Notes: generated from the sequence alone by a model not told the origin. A stretch of DNA of 64,000 bases from Arcuatula senhousia (GCA_963971305.1 OZ020308.1:16339092-16403091); one strand, 5' to 3'; counted from the first letter of the stretch, positions 46,252 to 56,905 are shown. Translations and numbers: made by a program.

Positions 46252-48395
46252 TCATGTGTTTACGCTTCAAAAAAGGTAGATATTTATGTACAGCTTAAAC
46301 TACAAATGAAAATTTAGAAATAATGTATAGCAGCATCTTGATACAAAATTCGCCAATCATTTTCCTTTTCATTAAACAAGAACATTTTTGTTATTTGCTC
46401 TTTTCATTTTCTTTCCGTTCAAACTGTACCTTCAATATAGCATACATTACCCCTAAATAACCTTCAATTGTTAATAATTATGTGACAGTGCTAAAATTGA
46501 CAATCTGTCTTTGGACATTCTTATCTTTTATTTGCAATTTGTTATTATTTTCATTTATTTTTGTTGTTTATAAAACAGTTAGTTTATCAATATTTTAGTG
46601 ACTTTATTTTGATTAGGTATTTGCATTCAACATTTCATAAGTAATTTAAACCTGTCACATGTTTTTTCTTGCTTTAATTAGGATTTCTATTATGTTCAAA
46701 TTTTAAATATTCTTTTATGTCAAATTAACATATTTTCACTCGAATTAAGTAATATTAATCTGCCAAATTATTAGGGTATATAGGTTAGGGACATTTTGAT
46801 ATTCTTCAGTTAAGTTCAGTTAAGAAAAGTATAGAGTATATGTCAAGTTAAGAAATTTGAGTCAATCGAATTGACATATTCATTGTTTCTTAGTGAGCCA
46901 GAATATTTCTGTCAATATCACTTTATGTTTTTATGCTGTTTCCATTGTTAAAAGCTGAGAAAATCATATCGAAGAGAACAGAATCATCCTATTAAACATA
47001 TGAAATGGCTGGAAATAACAGTGTCGTTCTTGTGAAGATCTAGGATCTTCTCGATTAAACTTTGGTGTTTCTACAGTAAATTCAAATATGAATATATCGT
47101 TAGAAAGCTGAATTTCTCGTACATTGTTTGATATTATTTTCGAAGCGTTTAATTTATTATTTTGTTTGTAATTTAATAAAATCTGGAGGATGGTGAAAAA
47201 TAAAAAATCTGACACCTCGCGAACAGACTGATATTTGTCACAATAAACAAATTTCCTTATCGAAAGTTATCGGCCAGCGGGCGTCCTGTTTAAACAGGAA
47301 ATTGACCAATTTCAAACTGTTAATTAGTTGACCTTCAAATTTCACCTGAATATTCTCGAATCATTTTGCTATTTAACAGTACTAAATAAGGTGCTATAAG
47401 GTAAGATTTGATATGAAATGTATTAGATTTCCAAGAGGTCTATTTCTTAGTTTTAATTTGGAAAAAAATGAACGATTGACTTTAAACTGTTCCTTTGGAA
47501 AAATGTGTGATAAAAATGGAAAGAAAAATAGCCTAAACAAAGCAGCAAAATATACTCTTTCCAACGATGTATTTATTTCATATGTACGATTCATTATGAA
47601 AAAGTTTACTCGCTTGTAATGCAAGTGCCTATTTCAACAGACCGAATCTGAATTTACAAATTAGAGCGGAGACACTGTTATTTTGGATTTATCGTGGAGA
47701 CATATCTCTTTAATTATTGTCTCAGTTAAAAGGAATAAATTGTTAAAGCCGTCTACTGTTTGTATCCAGTGTCGCCACACAGTGTCCTACTAGTCAGTCG
47801 TAGTCATTATATTTAGTAGAGGAAGTCGATTTTGTTCAGAAGCAGAGTTTGTCTGCAGTTATTCGTTGATTTGTGTATTCGTTCTTATCATTTTTCTGTT
47901 TCCGTTGTGACCCCACCAGTTCCCAGGTTACAATTATATTCTAATTGATAACGACAATTTCGATTAGTTAATAGTACTTCGGTAATGTAGTTTTATTTCT
48001 CGATGAAACTCACTAGCAACATGCCACCTTGACGACTACTTTCGCGGAATAATTCTTAAAAGAAAACCATTCACTTCGTGTAAATTTCTGTGCAAACACT
48101 TCATAGCATAAGTATATTTAATAAAACCACTTATGAAATTGCCTTGCACGTGGAGGCCAAATGACAGGTCATTGTTGATATTTGGCTATATTTGGTAAAC
48201 TAAAAAAAAAACGCAAAGAAAATGGCCCGGTATAACGATTCAAGTGTACGTGTCACGTAGAAAATACTAAAAGTTTTCGCAACAAATATTCATCTAAATG
48301 CTGCTATGCCTTATCAAGCAATTGAAAATGTAGTTTAGGCTCCACGTAGACTTGAAAAGGCCGTGAAAGATCAGTCATTTTTTTTCAGTGTAAAG
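46252..48395. other. Unclassified 2.1-kb insertion in the copy 2 intron
   Basis: Copies 1 and 3 read straight from 'tcaagtgccttgg' to the 'aaatgtact' or 'accgattaaaaa' region (near 36358 and, inverted, near 11040). Copy 2 has about 2.1 kb between these anchors. The ends are imperfectly inverted (ggttcatgtgtttacgc against the complement of gtgtaaagatgacc). No transposase, RT or RNA gene is recognised. The opposing frames at 46964-47215 and 47394-47624 show no domain. Confidence 0.5.
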
Positions 48396-48792
48396 ATGAC
48401 CGTAAACATCCCATCAAATGTACTAAAACAGTAAATGGCAGCAACCGATTAAAAAGCTTAACATTTAATTAATATATGGATGAAAGAAGCAAAGATGCAC
48501 CAATATTGATATTATGACTTGTCTATTCGGATGTCAAAAGTCCGAAAGGGCAACGACAAAACCTATTCACATAAACAAGAACAGCTCGAACAAACAAAAC
48601 ATATGTTGAAATCTTCATAGACAGGCATAAAAACTGAATGTTATTTATCTGCCCGCACACCGCCGGAGTGCTTGTCCGACATTCACCATTCTATAACCCG
48701 GAATTTTCATTCTGTGAATTCTCCCTGAGATTTTTTTTATATGTTTTTAAAACAATTCACTAAAGAGTACAAGTGTATATCTTATGCATGTG

Positions 48793-48940
48793 ATGTATTG
48801 TTAGCATGTAGAGAAATGTAATTGCCAGTGTTGTGGTTTGGACATTGTTTCTGCTGATTACGCTCTACTTTCTATTGAAATGAACAAAAACAATATGTCA
48901 TTGGATACCAAACGGAGAAATTGATACATTGTCTCAACAG
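48793..48940 (+). pseudogene. Signal-anchor exon, pseudogene inside the copy 2 intron
   Basis: Sequence equivalent to 52790-52957 is present (gccagtgttgtggtttggac, ctgctgattacgctctac), ending at a plausible donor (CAACAG before GTAACT). In-frame stops (tgtag near the start, TGA after CTATTGAAA) and a deletion after TTGGATA destroy it. Confidence 0.8.
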
Positions 48941-49019
48941 GTAACTTAAAAAATATCATGCCATGCTGTTTTTTCGTTTCTTTTTATTTTAATCTATTAA
49001 AGATCTGCCACGGACATAA

Positions 49020-49170
49020 GTGTCCTATTGTACAAGGCGGCTTCAGAAATGTATGAAAGGCTCAAATTGTACTGAGAACGAAAAAGGGGGGTTAAGCTAA
49101 ATTATTCGCGAACCTGCACAAAATTTCAAGTCACTGAGGAAAGTGATAAGTCCCTTTTTGATCTGCTGCT
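49020..49170. repeat. MITE-like repeat (gcggattcagaaatgt family)
   Basis: It starts aaggcggcttcagaaatgta and ends near gatctgctgctgatgg. It is the degenerate relative of the 41172 and 53020 copies. Confidence 0.6.
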
Positions 49171-49869
49171 GATGGATATGAAAATAGACAACTCTGCAAG
49201 TAGGAGAAGACTTGAAAATTGTTTTTTCGAAACAAGAGAATACAGACTATGAATTAAGTGTAAGGAAATTTCCCAGATTTGACCAGCATTTTCATGAGTA
49301 TTTGTCAAAGCGTATGTTTGTGCTTGTCGATTTTTTTGTCATTTGTTCCATGTGTACAAGATTTCTTTTGGATGACAATTATATGATCTTGAATCATATG
49401 CATAAAATATCTTGATATGGATTAATTTGGAAGCTGAGGAGTATATTGATGACTGGTCACATTGAAAGCTGCATACGTTTTTTATGATCAAATATTTTGC
49501 CGCTATGTCGCGCACATTTTTTTGATATCTTCTTATCTTTCATAGACTCTTTAAGTTTAAGTCTTACATCAGGATTGTTTTTAATCAGAAATGGAAATCC
49601 CGATTAGTTTTATCGGGCCTCTCTTTTCTTTACTTTTGTATGAAAAAAAGTCTGATTATCTCAAAAGTATACCAACCAAATCTGCAGGTGGGAGAAGAAT
49701 CGTGTAAAATAAAGAGAGGATTGACCCAGTCATGGAAGGTCTCTCATTGGATACACTTAAATAATCAAACCCATTACCAAATTCAAACTCCAGCTGATTG
49801 CATAGTTTTAGATTCACTTTCAAAACATTGATTTTGATATATTTAATAACTTCTTTTTTTTATTTTTAG
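49171..49869. other. 3' part of the copy 2 intron
   Basis: No gene is seen. It ends in the polypyrimidine tract and AG that define the catalytic exon. Small frames at 49212 and 49640 are unsupported. Confidence 0.4.
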
Positions 49870-50481
49870 CTTTCGAAAGGTTTAACGAATAACCAAGGCG
49901 GGTGGTGTGAGAATGCTAGCACCGAAAAAGGAGGGCAACACATGACAGACATGTCTTTAATCAAAGGACTTGGACACTTCCTCCAGGGCAAAAGTGTTGC
50001 TAGTTTTGGTGACGGACCCGGAGCTTATAAAAGAGAAATACTCAAACTAGGTTTGGTTAAATCATACTCTGCTTTCGACGGTGCACCCTTCTGTGAAAAA
50101 ACTAGCGAGGGTAGAGTTGAATTTATGGACTTGACAATACCACAATATGGTATCCCTATGTACGATTGGGTCGTTTCATTAGAAGTAGCTGAACATATTC
50201 CTAAGCAGTTTGAGGAGATTTATTTGGATAATATTTTCAGACATGCCCGAGAAGGAATAATATTGAGCTGGGCAGTTCCTGGACAAGGAGGGCTAGATCA
50301 TATTAACAATCAACCATTTAAATACGTTGTTGATGTCATGAAAAGTTACGGATTTCATTGGGACAAAAGCGCATCTAAAAAATTACAAGACATATCAAAA
50401 TTACCTTGGATAAAAAGTAATCTCAATGTGTATAGACGAGACACTGTGGCTGATACTCAATCAAACGAATGGTTTTTCTAA
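49870..50481 (+). CDS. Membrane-anchored SAM methyltransferase-like protein, catalytic exon (copy 2)
   Basis: The exon encodes 203 residues ending NEWFF. Its start is set by the acceptor tttttatttttag before CTTTCGAAAGG, in phase 0 with 45362-45580. The SAM loop VASFGDGPGAYKREI, the segment YSAFDGAPFCEKTSEGRVEF and the SLEVAEHIPKQFEEIY signature are intact. Differences from copy 1 are mostly conservative (WVVSLEV for WIISLEV, NVYRRDT for NVYRRNT). That pattern is compatible with purifying selection, although I did not count synonymous and non-synonymous changes. The internal ATG at 49942 would drop the anchor; the spliced model is preferred. The acceptor substrate is unknown. Confidence 0.88.
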   Translation, partial: LSKGLTNNQGGWCENASTEKGGQHMTDMSLIKGLGHFLQGKSVASFGDGPGAYKREILKLGLVKSYSAFDGAPFCEKTSEGRVEFMDLTIPQYGIPMYDWVVSLEVAEHIPKQFEEIYLDNIFRHAREGIILSWAVPGQGGLDHINNQPFKYVVDVMKSYGFHWDKSASKKLQDISKLPWIKSNLNVYRRDTVADTQSNEWFF

Positions 50482-50693
50482 AGACTGATCAAATTCACTG
50501 CGTATAAGCGTTTCCGCGGAATAAGTGCTTAAAATTGCCTTTTTGGACGAATATCGCTATGGACGTAGGGGAGAGTAGTTATTTACCAAGCTTTATTGAC
50601 CATGGGCGCTAACAACCCATGATTTGTGATTTTGATAATGGGCGGTTTACACTCGAATTATGCATAAACAGCATAATAGAATAACTTACTATG
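50482..50693 (+). other. Conserved 3' flank of copy 2
   Basis: It matches 40067-40270 and, inverted, 700-908 (ataagcgtttccgcgg, ttattgaccatgggcgct). It probably contains the 3' untranslated region; no obvious AATAAA is close. Confidence 0.5.
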
Positions 50694-51231
50694 GTGAGTG
50701 ATTACTAAAGTTCGACCAAAGTTGTATCGAACTGTCTTTAGTTGAACCAGAGTGACGTCATTTATAGCATGGTTCTAAAGTGGTGGTTCCTCTGGTAGAC
50801 AACATGGCGGCGTAAACGGGAAGGATCGAATACCAACAAAAAATTTTGAATTGGTATTTGATGTTGATATTTGATATCATTTTTTTTTAATTTAAATCGG
50901 TATGGACTTGAATAAGATCAGTAGTACAATTTAATAAAAACTAGATGCTTCTTTAAAATATTGTTTTTTGAACATTTAATAGAATGACTTTTTCAACTGA
51001 CTATCAACAAATAGCGATTTTCATGTCTATTGTAGGAATTAAGTTTATATCATTTTAAAGTAAGTGTAAGTAGACAGAATTAAAATTTTATTTAAGAATG
51101 CATTTGAATTAATATTTTCTGTCAGAAATCGGTATTAGGTCATTGAAATCGACCAGACTTCTACTAAAATGTGTTTGATCATTTTGTAAACCAGACATGC
51201 GCAGATAGGCCATCAAAGTTATAGGCCTATG
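50694..51231. mobile_element. Unclassified 538-bp insertion with 5-bp direct repeat
   Basis: The pseudogene copy reads cttactatgtttaag without interruption (near 40270). Here the same place is opened by 538 bases flanked by ctatg at 50689-50693 and 51227-51231. The interior includes 'agtgacgtcatttatagc' and 'acaacatggcggcgtaaac'. No coding capacity or clear inverted ends were found. Confidence 0.6.
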
Positions 51232-51267
51232 TTTAACAAATAAACTTTAAAACAACAATTTCTTTTT

Positions 51268-52191
51268 AGCTCATCTGGTGAGCTATTGCCATCACTTGGC
51301 GTCCGTCGTCGTCGTCGTCTGTTAACAATTTTTCAAAAATCTTCTCCTCTGAAACTATTGAACAGAATTAAATGAAACTAAGTATGGATGATCCTTAGGG
51401 GGTCCTGCACCAAAATCGTGTTTCGATTTTTGATCCGTCAAAAAACATGGTCACCGGTCGCTACTTAAAATAGACCAGGGGGTCAGACTACTGTCGTTGG
51501 CTTGTAAATCAAAAAAGTTTAAGAGACAGATGAAATTGATGCCACCCTACTGCTTCAGCATCAAAATTTCTACAAAAGTCTTCATTTAGTCGAAGTTGTC
51601 AGATGATCCCTTATAGGGGTTACGGCCCCTTAAAGGTGAAAAATAGCATTTTACCATGTTTTTGGCTTATAAAATGAAAACCATTGCAGATAGAGATAAT
51701 CTGTTGTTTGCTTAAATGTTCGGCTCATTTAGCTATGCAAAAGTCTCCATAGGGTCAGAGTTGTCAGATGACCCCTTATAGGGGTTTCAGCCCCTTAAAG
51801 GCGAAAAATAGTGTTCTTGGCCTATAAAATGAAAACTTATGCAGATAGAGAAAAGCTGTTGCTTGCTTAAATGTTCAGCTCATTTAGCTCTACAAAAGCA
51901 TTCATAGGGTTGAAGTTGTCAGATGACCCCTTATAGGGATTACAGCCCCTAAATAAACATGTTTTCATAATTTTAGCTGATATAATGAAAACTAAAGCAG
52001 ATAAAGAAAAGTCAAAGTGTTCAGACGGCCCTTAAAATAACATTTTGCACGTTTTTGGCCTACAGAATGAAAACTATTGCTGAAAGAGAAAAGCTGTTGT
52101 TTGCTTAAATGTTCAGCTTATTCAGCTCTACAAAGTTCTTCATAGACATCAAGACCAGGTGAGGGATTCAGGCTCCTGAGAGTCTCTTGTG
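51268..52191 (+). repeat. 'caagaggctccc' element with an empty-site paralogue
   Basis: It begins agctcatctggtgagctatt, has (gtc)n and 135-base units, and ends caggctcctgagagtctcttg. The pseudogene flank reads 'caatttccttttaatgtgtg' across the site (near 40300), so the ends are defined to within a base or two. No clear target duplication accompanies it. Confidence 0.85.
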
Positions 52192-52789
52192 TAATGTGTG
52201 TTTATTTTGACACCTTAATCATACATGTAAAGAAATTGATTTTGGTTTACTGATATTAAAAATTGACATCCAGGGTTCATTTTTCCACCAAGATATAATC
52301 ATATGGAAAGGAAATATATGTTTGTTTATTGGTATCATAAAATGACATCCGGGTTCGAATTTAAGATTGAAGAAAAAGTACATTAGAAAAACATATTTCA
52401 CAGGTTTATGATCAGGGTAATCTTTAAATCAGCAATTTTAAATGTACTGCTTTTGCGTATTAACTTTCGAGGGGTAAACTAAAATATTTATAAACATATG
52501 TAAAACGACTAAAAAATATAATTATACCAAAAACCAGTTGCAAAGTGTATTTATCAAATTATTCATTCATTAGTTAATGTTGAAACTGAATACCAAATAT
52601 CAAGAAGCTGTGATTAGTATTTGCTGTGCAATTATTTATCTGCCCGCACACACCGCCGGTGTGCCTGCCCGACATTCGCCATTCTATTACCCGGATTTTT
52701 CATTCCGTGAATTCTCCCTTTTTAGGTTTAAAAAACATTTCACTAAAGAGTAGAAGTTTATTTCTTATGCATGTGATGTATGATGTTTG
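52192..52789 (+). other. Spacer and 5' flank of the orphan exon
   Basis: It is collinear with 40300-41016 (catcaagatataatcatatgg-like text, cccgcacacaccgccgg, acccggatttttcattc). No gene is seen on either strand. Confidence 0.55.
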
Positions 52790-52957
52790 ATGAGTATGAT
52801 GAGGAATGCACTCGCCAGTGTTGTGGTTTGGACATTTTTTCTGCTGATTACGCTCTATTTTCTATTGAACAGAAACGATATGTCATTGGATCTTATTTGT
52901 AAAAATACATTGCTTCAACAGCTTAAAAATATCAGAAACAATATCAATACCATCCAG
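52790..52957 (+). pseudogene. Orphan signal-anchor exon, open but without partner
   Basis: This 56-codon open exon starts MSMMRNALASVVV, has a hydrophobic anchor ending FLLITLYFLL, then NRNDMSLDLICKN and a short stem. It ends at a good donor (CATCCAG before GTATTTC, phase 0). Upstream sequence resembles the other exon-1 flanks. Downstream only a deleted remnant of a catalytic exon start (near 53396-53412) is present. It is therefore probably a non-functional gene copy, unless it splices to something outside the family. Confidence 0.7.
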
Positions 52958-53019
52958 GTATTTCTTTTCTCATATTTTAATTTATCAAAGATCTGCAATG
53001 GAATTAAAGTGTCCTGTTT

Positions 53020-53152
53020 AACAAGGCGGACTCAGAAATGTATGAGGGGGCTAGGCTCAAAGTGTAGTGAGAACCTGCACGAAAATTTCAAGTCTCTGGG
53101 GAAAGTGGAGTCTAACCGTTTGTTACTGCTTTTGAATCCGCTGCTGTTGTAT
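53020..53152. repeat. MITE-like repeat (gcggactcagaaatgt family)
   Basis: The left end aaggcggactcagaaatg and right end ttgaatccgctgctgtt are inverted. It is the relative of the copy at 41172. Confidence 0.7.
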
Positions 53153-53417
53153 ATGTTCCTACCGCAAAATAAACAACTTTGCAACCAGGAAAAGGGGAAG
53201 ACTCGTGTAAACTATAGATAAGATTCGTTGTTATTTAAGGTCTCAAAGGAGTTAACATTAAATATTGAACCGACGCTCATTTTAAACAAATGTAAAAATC
53301 CGAGATCATATTCAGGTTCCTGAATGAGTGTACTATTTTATAGTAAAAATATTTGTTTTGATATCTATAGAATGAGCTTCTTTCTTAATTTCAACTGTCG
53401 TACGAATACAGGCGTAT

Positions 53418-53735
53418 AAGTAAAAATGTAATTTATAAATGTTCAATAAACATTTGCACAACTTTCACAACAACATGACTTCAAGTCACGGATCTGATGA
53501 AGCGTTTAATATAATAATCTTTATTTGTCAAGAAGGAAGCAAAGGTGTACCAAAGGGGTAATCAGTATCATAAAACCGTGAAGACAAAGACAAAACCGGC
53601 AGACAAAAAATCATCACAACAAAACAAACCACATAACAACATAAAACGCACACACATAACAACAAAACCGCATTCAGCAACGCGAACTCAAGTCGAAACG
53701 AGAGTGAACTCAGGTGCTCCGGAAGAAATCAACAT
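53418..53735 (-). repeat. Retroelement tail plus flank, duplicated at 56371-56537
   Basis: The text gtaaaaatgtaatttataaa through 'gaagcaaaggtgtaccaaagg' and 'ggcagacaaaaaatcatc' is nearly identical at 56371-56537. That copy lacks about 35 bases (caataaacatttgcacaac and following). The 3' part is the RT-family tail, also at 26425-26725. Confidence 0.8.
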
Positions 53736-53859
53736 TTAAATGATTTGTGACATAACTATATACATATATGACAATAAACAAAAAAAGACAAAATCAAGTC
53801 TTTGAGTCTCCTGTCCTCAGTTCTGATGACTGTTTTATAAAGGAGGCAAGACTCTAAGT

Positions 53860-54300
53860 TTGCCTAAAATTTGTTGGGGATAATATTTTGGTTAAATTAT
53901 ATTATTCAGAATGGTCAAAGTTTATTTCATAGTCTTTAAAAAGAATTTTTCTATAAATTTTGTTATGGTCACAATGAAGAAAAAAGTGGAGCTCATCATC
54001 AATACTATTTTGATTTTTACAATAATTACAAAAAAACGTTGATCTCTAGGAATTTTTTTGTATCTTCCTTGTTCAATTTCAAGAAAGTGGTCAGATATTC
54101 TAAATTTTGCTATATTTTTGCGTTTGTTTCAAAGTCATAGTGAGATAAATAGTGTTCTTTTCCAAGATCTGTTTTTAAAGATTTATATAGGAATAATTTA
54201 TTTTGTTCATTTAAGTTTTTAATCTTAATGTTAGCCATATTATCGTAATATTTAGAAATTTCACTTTTTACATATGCTTAGACTGATTTTAAATTTTTAG
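53860..54300 (-). mobile_element. LINE ORF2 C-terminal fragment
   Basis: On the minus strand degenerate frames encode NEQNKLFLYKSLKTDLGKE, then a HFLEIEQGRYKKIPRDQRFF segment. These are followed by CNYCKN and a DELHFFLHC motif, the cysteine/histidine-rich end typical of non-LTR retrotransposon ORF2. Frameshifts are present. It is probably the continuation of the element whose RT end lies at 56538-56905. Confidence 0.7.
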
Positions 54301-55039
54301 ATGTTTTACATGAATTAATTTTATTTACATCAATATCACACGGCCACCAGACGGTCAAACGAGCGAAAGACTGTTAATTTACCTGTAGCATGGAGATGAA
54401 TGCTCCACAAGTCTGTTACTCGAGTCGGTTCTATGACTGTTAAGAGTAAATATTTGTTTTAAAAGTCATTTATGTACAAAATCATTACTTTTTTGAAATA
54501 ATGGTTTGTTTTTGGCCAAAACAAAAACTGTCTGACAAAATGATTATCATTAGCGGATTGAATGGATGCAAAAAGTAAAAACTTTGTCAACGGAGTTATA
54601 AATAAAATGAAAAGGCGATAGGAGAGGTAGAAGAAAAAAACATGTTCAAAAACAAAATTTCCGAGTTTTTCAAATTTATTTACTCCGAAAAGTGGAAATA
54701 TCAGTATCATAATTGTTAATCTTACACCCAATAATAATACTGGATACATTTGGAGATATTGTATTATTGTGTCTTTTTTAAAACAGGATTTTCAGTAACT
54801 AGAAAGATAATGTCGGTTAAAGAGTAAGTCAAAGTAAAAACTGTCTGTTAAGAGTTTTATTATCCCAATTCGTTTTTAGTATAATGCGTATGTATCTATG
54901 CATACAGTGCTTTATATATGCGAGTAAATTATCAGATTTCTTCATTATGTTAGAAACGAAAATGTGACTTGTTTTCCTTATACCTTAGAGTGTTTGTAAT
55001 TGGATGCCAATATATTTGCCCAAATAAAAACATGTGTTT
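54301..55039. other. Intergenic, nothing recognised
   Basis: A 96-residue minus-strand frame at 54459-54749 is hydrophobic and has no recognised domain or paralogue. It is probably chance. Confidence 0.35.
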
Positions 55040-55260
55040 CCTGTTTCTGATATAATATAGAATGGATATGGTGAGCTGCAGAGTTAGAAAGGGGTGTCCG
55101 TGTGCTAACAGTGATGAAAATCATCTTTTTAAAGCTGTTGACACCGGAAAATCCAGCATGGGATTGAGCTGGAATCGAACCCATACTCTGTCATCTATGG
55201 CAACTTCGCCTGCACTGTGTCCAGCGCCCTAGACCACAAGACCACCTAGGCTAGATAAAA
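55040..55260 (-). mobile_element. tRNA-derived SINE
   Basis: On the minus strand the head has a box A-like tggtctagggc (55237-55227) and a perfect box B ggttcgattcc (55182-55172). The text starts gcctaggtggtcttgtgg. The spacing and the long non-tRNA body argue against an intact tRNA gene. A 35-base string, 'gatataatatagaatgg' plus 'atatggtgagctgcagag', occurs at its 3' side (about 55049) and again at 55437, forming direct repeats around it. Confidence 0.7.
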
Positions 55261-55624
55261 ATCTAGCTTTCGGTTGCCTAGTTAAGCCTCCTCGTAGACA
55301 ATCTAAGGTTGTAACACAGTACACGATGAACATTAGGTAGGTAGGGAGAGAAAGATAGAGAATTGGTCGCAACTGGTATAGTAATATAAGTATATATATG
55401 ATAAATGGTGTTGCGCACAGCTCTTTAAGGTAATTGATATAATATAGAATGGATATGGTGAGCTGCAGAGCTGCAGCTGTTTCCTGTTTCCATACCTACC
55501 CTATTTTTCATGCCTAATCTAACATTTTCATTGTCATATTTTGCTTAAGCACTGTTTAACTTTTATTATGCTCTTAATTTTTCAAGGTAAAAACAAAAAT
55601 GTAAAAAATAATGCCTACCTACAA
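55261..55624. other. Spacer with local duplication
   Basis: It contains the second copy of the gatataatatagaatgg string (55437) and an imperfect ctgcagagctgcagctg palindrome. No gene is seen. Confidence 0.45.
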
Positions 55625-56265
55625 TCTCTATTTTTATGCCCCATCTACAAAAGTTGAGGGGCATATAGCATTCGGATCCGTCTGTCCGTCCGTCCATCTG
55701 TCCGTCCCAAATCCCCATATTTCCAAATTCCCACTTACTGACAAATGCCACATCAATCATATTGGTATGGTAGGTGCATCTAGTGATGCTTAGCACAATG
55801 CACGCTTCGGATGCTGGATGTGACCTATATTTTCTGCATGAATGAGCACGTACAGAAGAATGTTTAAAGTAAATTCTCACTAACTGACAAGTGCCGCATC
55901 AACCATATTGGTATGGTATGTGCACCTAGTGATGCTGGATGTGACCTATATTTTCTGCATGAATGGCCTCTTAAAGTAAAATGGATTGAGTCCATTCCCG
56001 ATTACTGACATGTGCCACATATACTATATTGTAATGGTAGGTGCACCTAGTGATACTTAGAACAATGCATGCTTCGGATGCTGGCTGTGACCTATATTTT
56101 CCGCATAAATTACCACATATAGAAGAATGGTTTAGTCAAAGTCCATTCCATCTGATGGACAAGTGCCTTAGCAACCATGTTGATGCTTTAGTGATTGCGG
56201 AAAAAATAAATGTTGCGAGATGGGGCATTATGTCTTTTGGACATATTCATTTTGGAAAATTAATT
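55625..56265 (-). repeat. Inverted relative of the 3945-5455 repeat
   Basis: It starts 'tttttatgccccatctac', has a (gtcc)n cluster, then three units of 'gtaggtgcacctagtgatgc' type, and ends 'gcgagatggggcattatg'. It has fewer internal units than the first copy. Open frames are repeat-derived. Confidence 0.85.
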
Positions 56266-56370
56266 TCTTAAAAAGTATTGACGTTAATAACACTAACTCA
56301 TTTACATGTATCAAATACATCTTTTTTTATATGCATAGAATTTTTCTTTAATATCATACCAAATGTCAAT

Positions 56371-56537
56371 ATAAGTAAAAATGTAATTTATAAATGTTCT
56401 TCAAGTCACGGATCTGATGAAGCGTTTAATATAATAATCTTTATTTGTCAAGAAGGAAGCAAAGGTGTACCAAAGGGGTAATCAGTATCATAAAACCGTG
56501 AAGACAAAGACAAAACCGGCAGACAAAAAATCATCTA
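56371..56537 (-). repeat. Second copy of the 53418-53610 segment
   Basis: It is nearly identical to 53418-53610 apart from one deletion of about 35 bases. It stops abruptly at 'caaaaaatcatc', where the LINE fragment begins. Confidence 0.85.
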
Positions 56538-56905
56538 GCATAATATAAAAGTGACTGAATTTTAATATTTTTTTCTATAGGGGAGCGGCCAAGTTCTAAA
56601 CGTGAGGCCAGATTTGAAGAGCTTCGTTTTACACCAAGGATATATTTACAATATGTCAAATGAACCTTTTCAAAAGAAGTTTTTTTTCTATAAACGTAAA
56701 TGGATCCAAAAATACTCCCGGATAATTTGTATTTTTTGTTCTCATTTTTGCTCTATAAAATGGAAGATACTAATCCATCATGCATATATCAAGATTATAC
56801 ATTAAAATAGGTTTAATAAGTGCATCAAATAAATTTAATGCAACATTAGTGGGGACATTACCCATAGATGTAAATTTAGAGTATTAAGTAAACTGAACTT
56901 TTTTG
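56538..56905 (-). mobile_element. LINE RT C-terminal fragment
   Basis: On the minus strand it encodes MGNVPTNVALNLFDALIKP then ILMYNLDI. After indels it continues KTSFEKVHLTYCKYILGVKR and ELGRSPIEKNIKIQSLLYYA. This is the region after the palm in CR1/jockey-like non-LTR elements. Stops and frameshifts show that it is dead. Confidence 0.75.

Larger units (their letters stand above)
45581..49869 (+). other. Intron of methyltransferase copy 2
   Basis: This intron is about 4.3 kb with GT and AG ends in phase 0. It holds the short repeat shared with copy 1 (about 45655-45800), a shared block (about 45960-46250), an unclassified 2.1-kb insertion, a shared retroelement tail (48470-48620), and a pseudo exon 1 with its flank (about 48630-49170). 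Confidence 0.7.

Noticed and set aside
47394..47624. Opposing frames of about 70 residues on both strands
   Set aside because: Mutually overlapping, no domain, and inside an insertion present in one paralogue only.
55140..55256. Functional tRNA gene on the minus strand
   Set aside because: Box A and B are present, but I could not form an acceptor stem or normal arm lengths, and the sequence continues into a SINE body.
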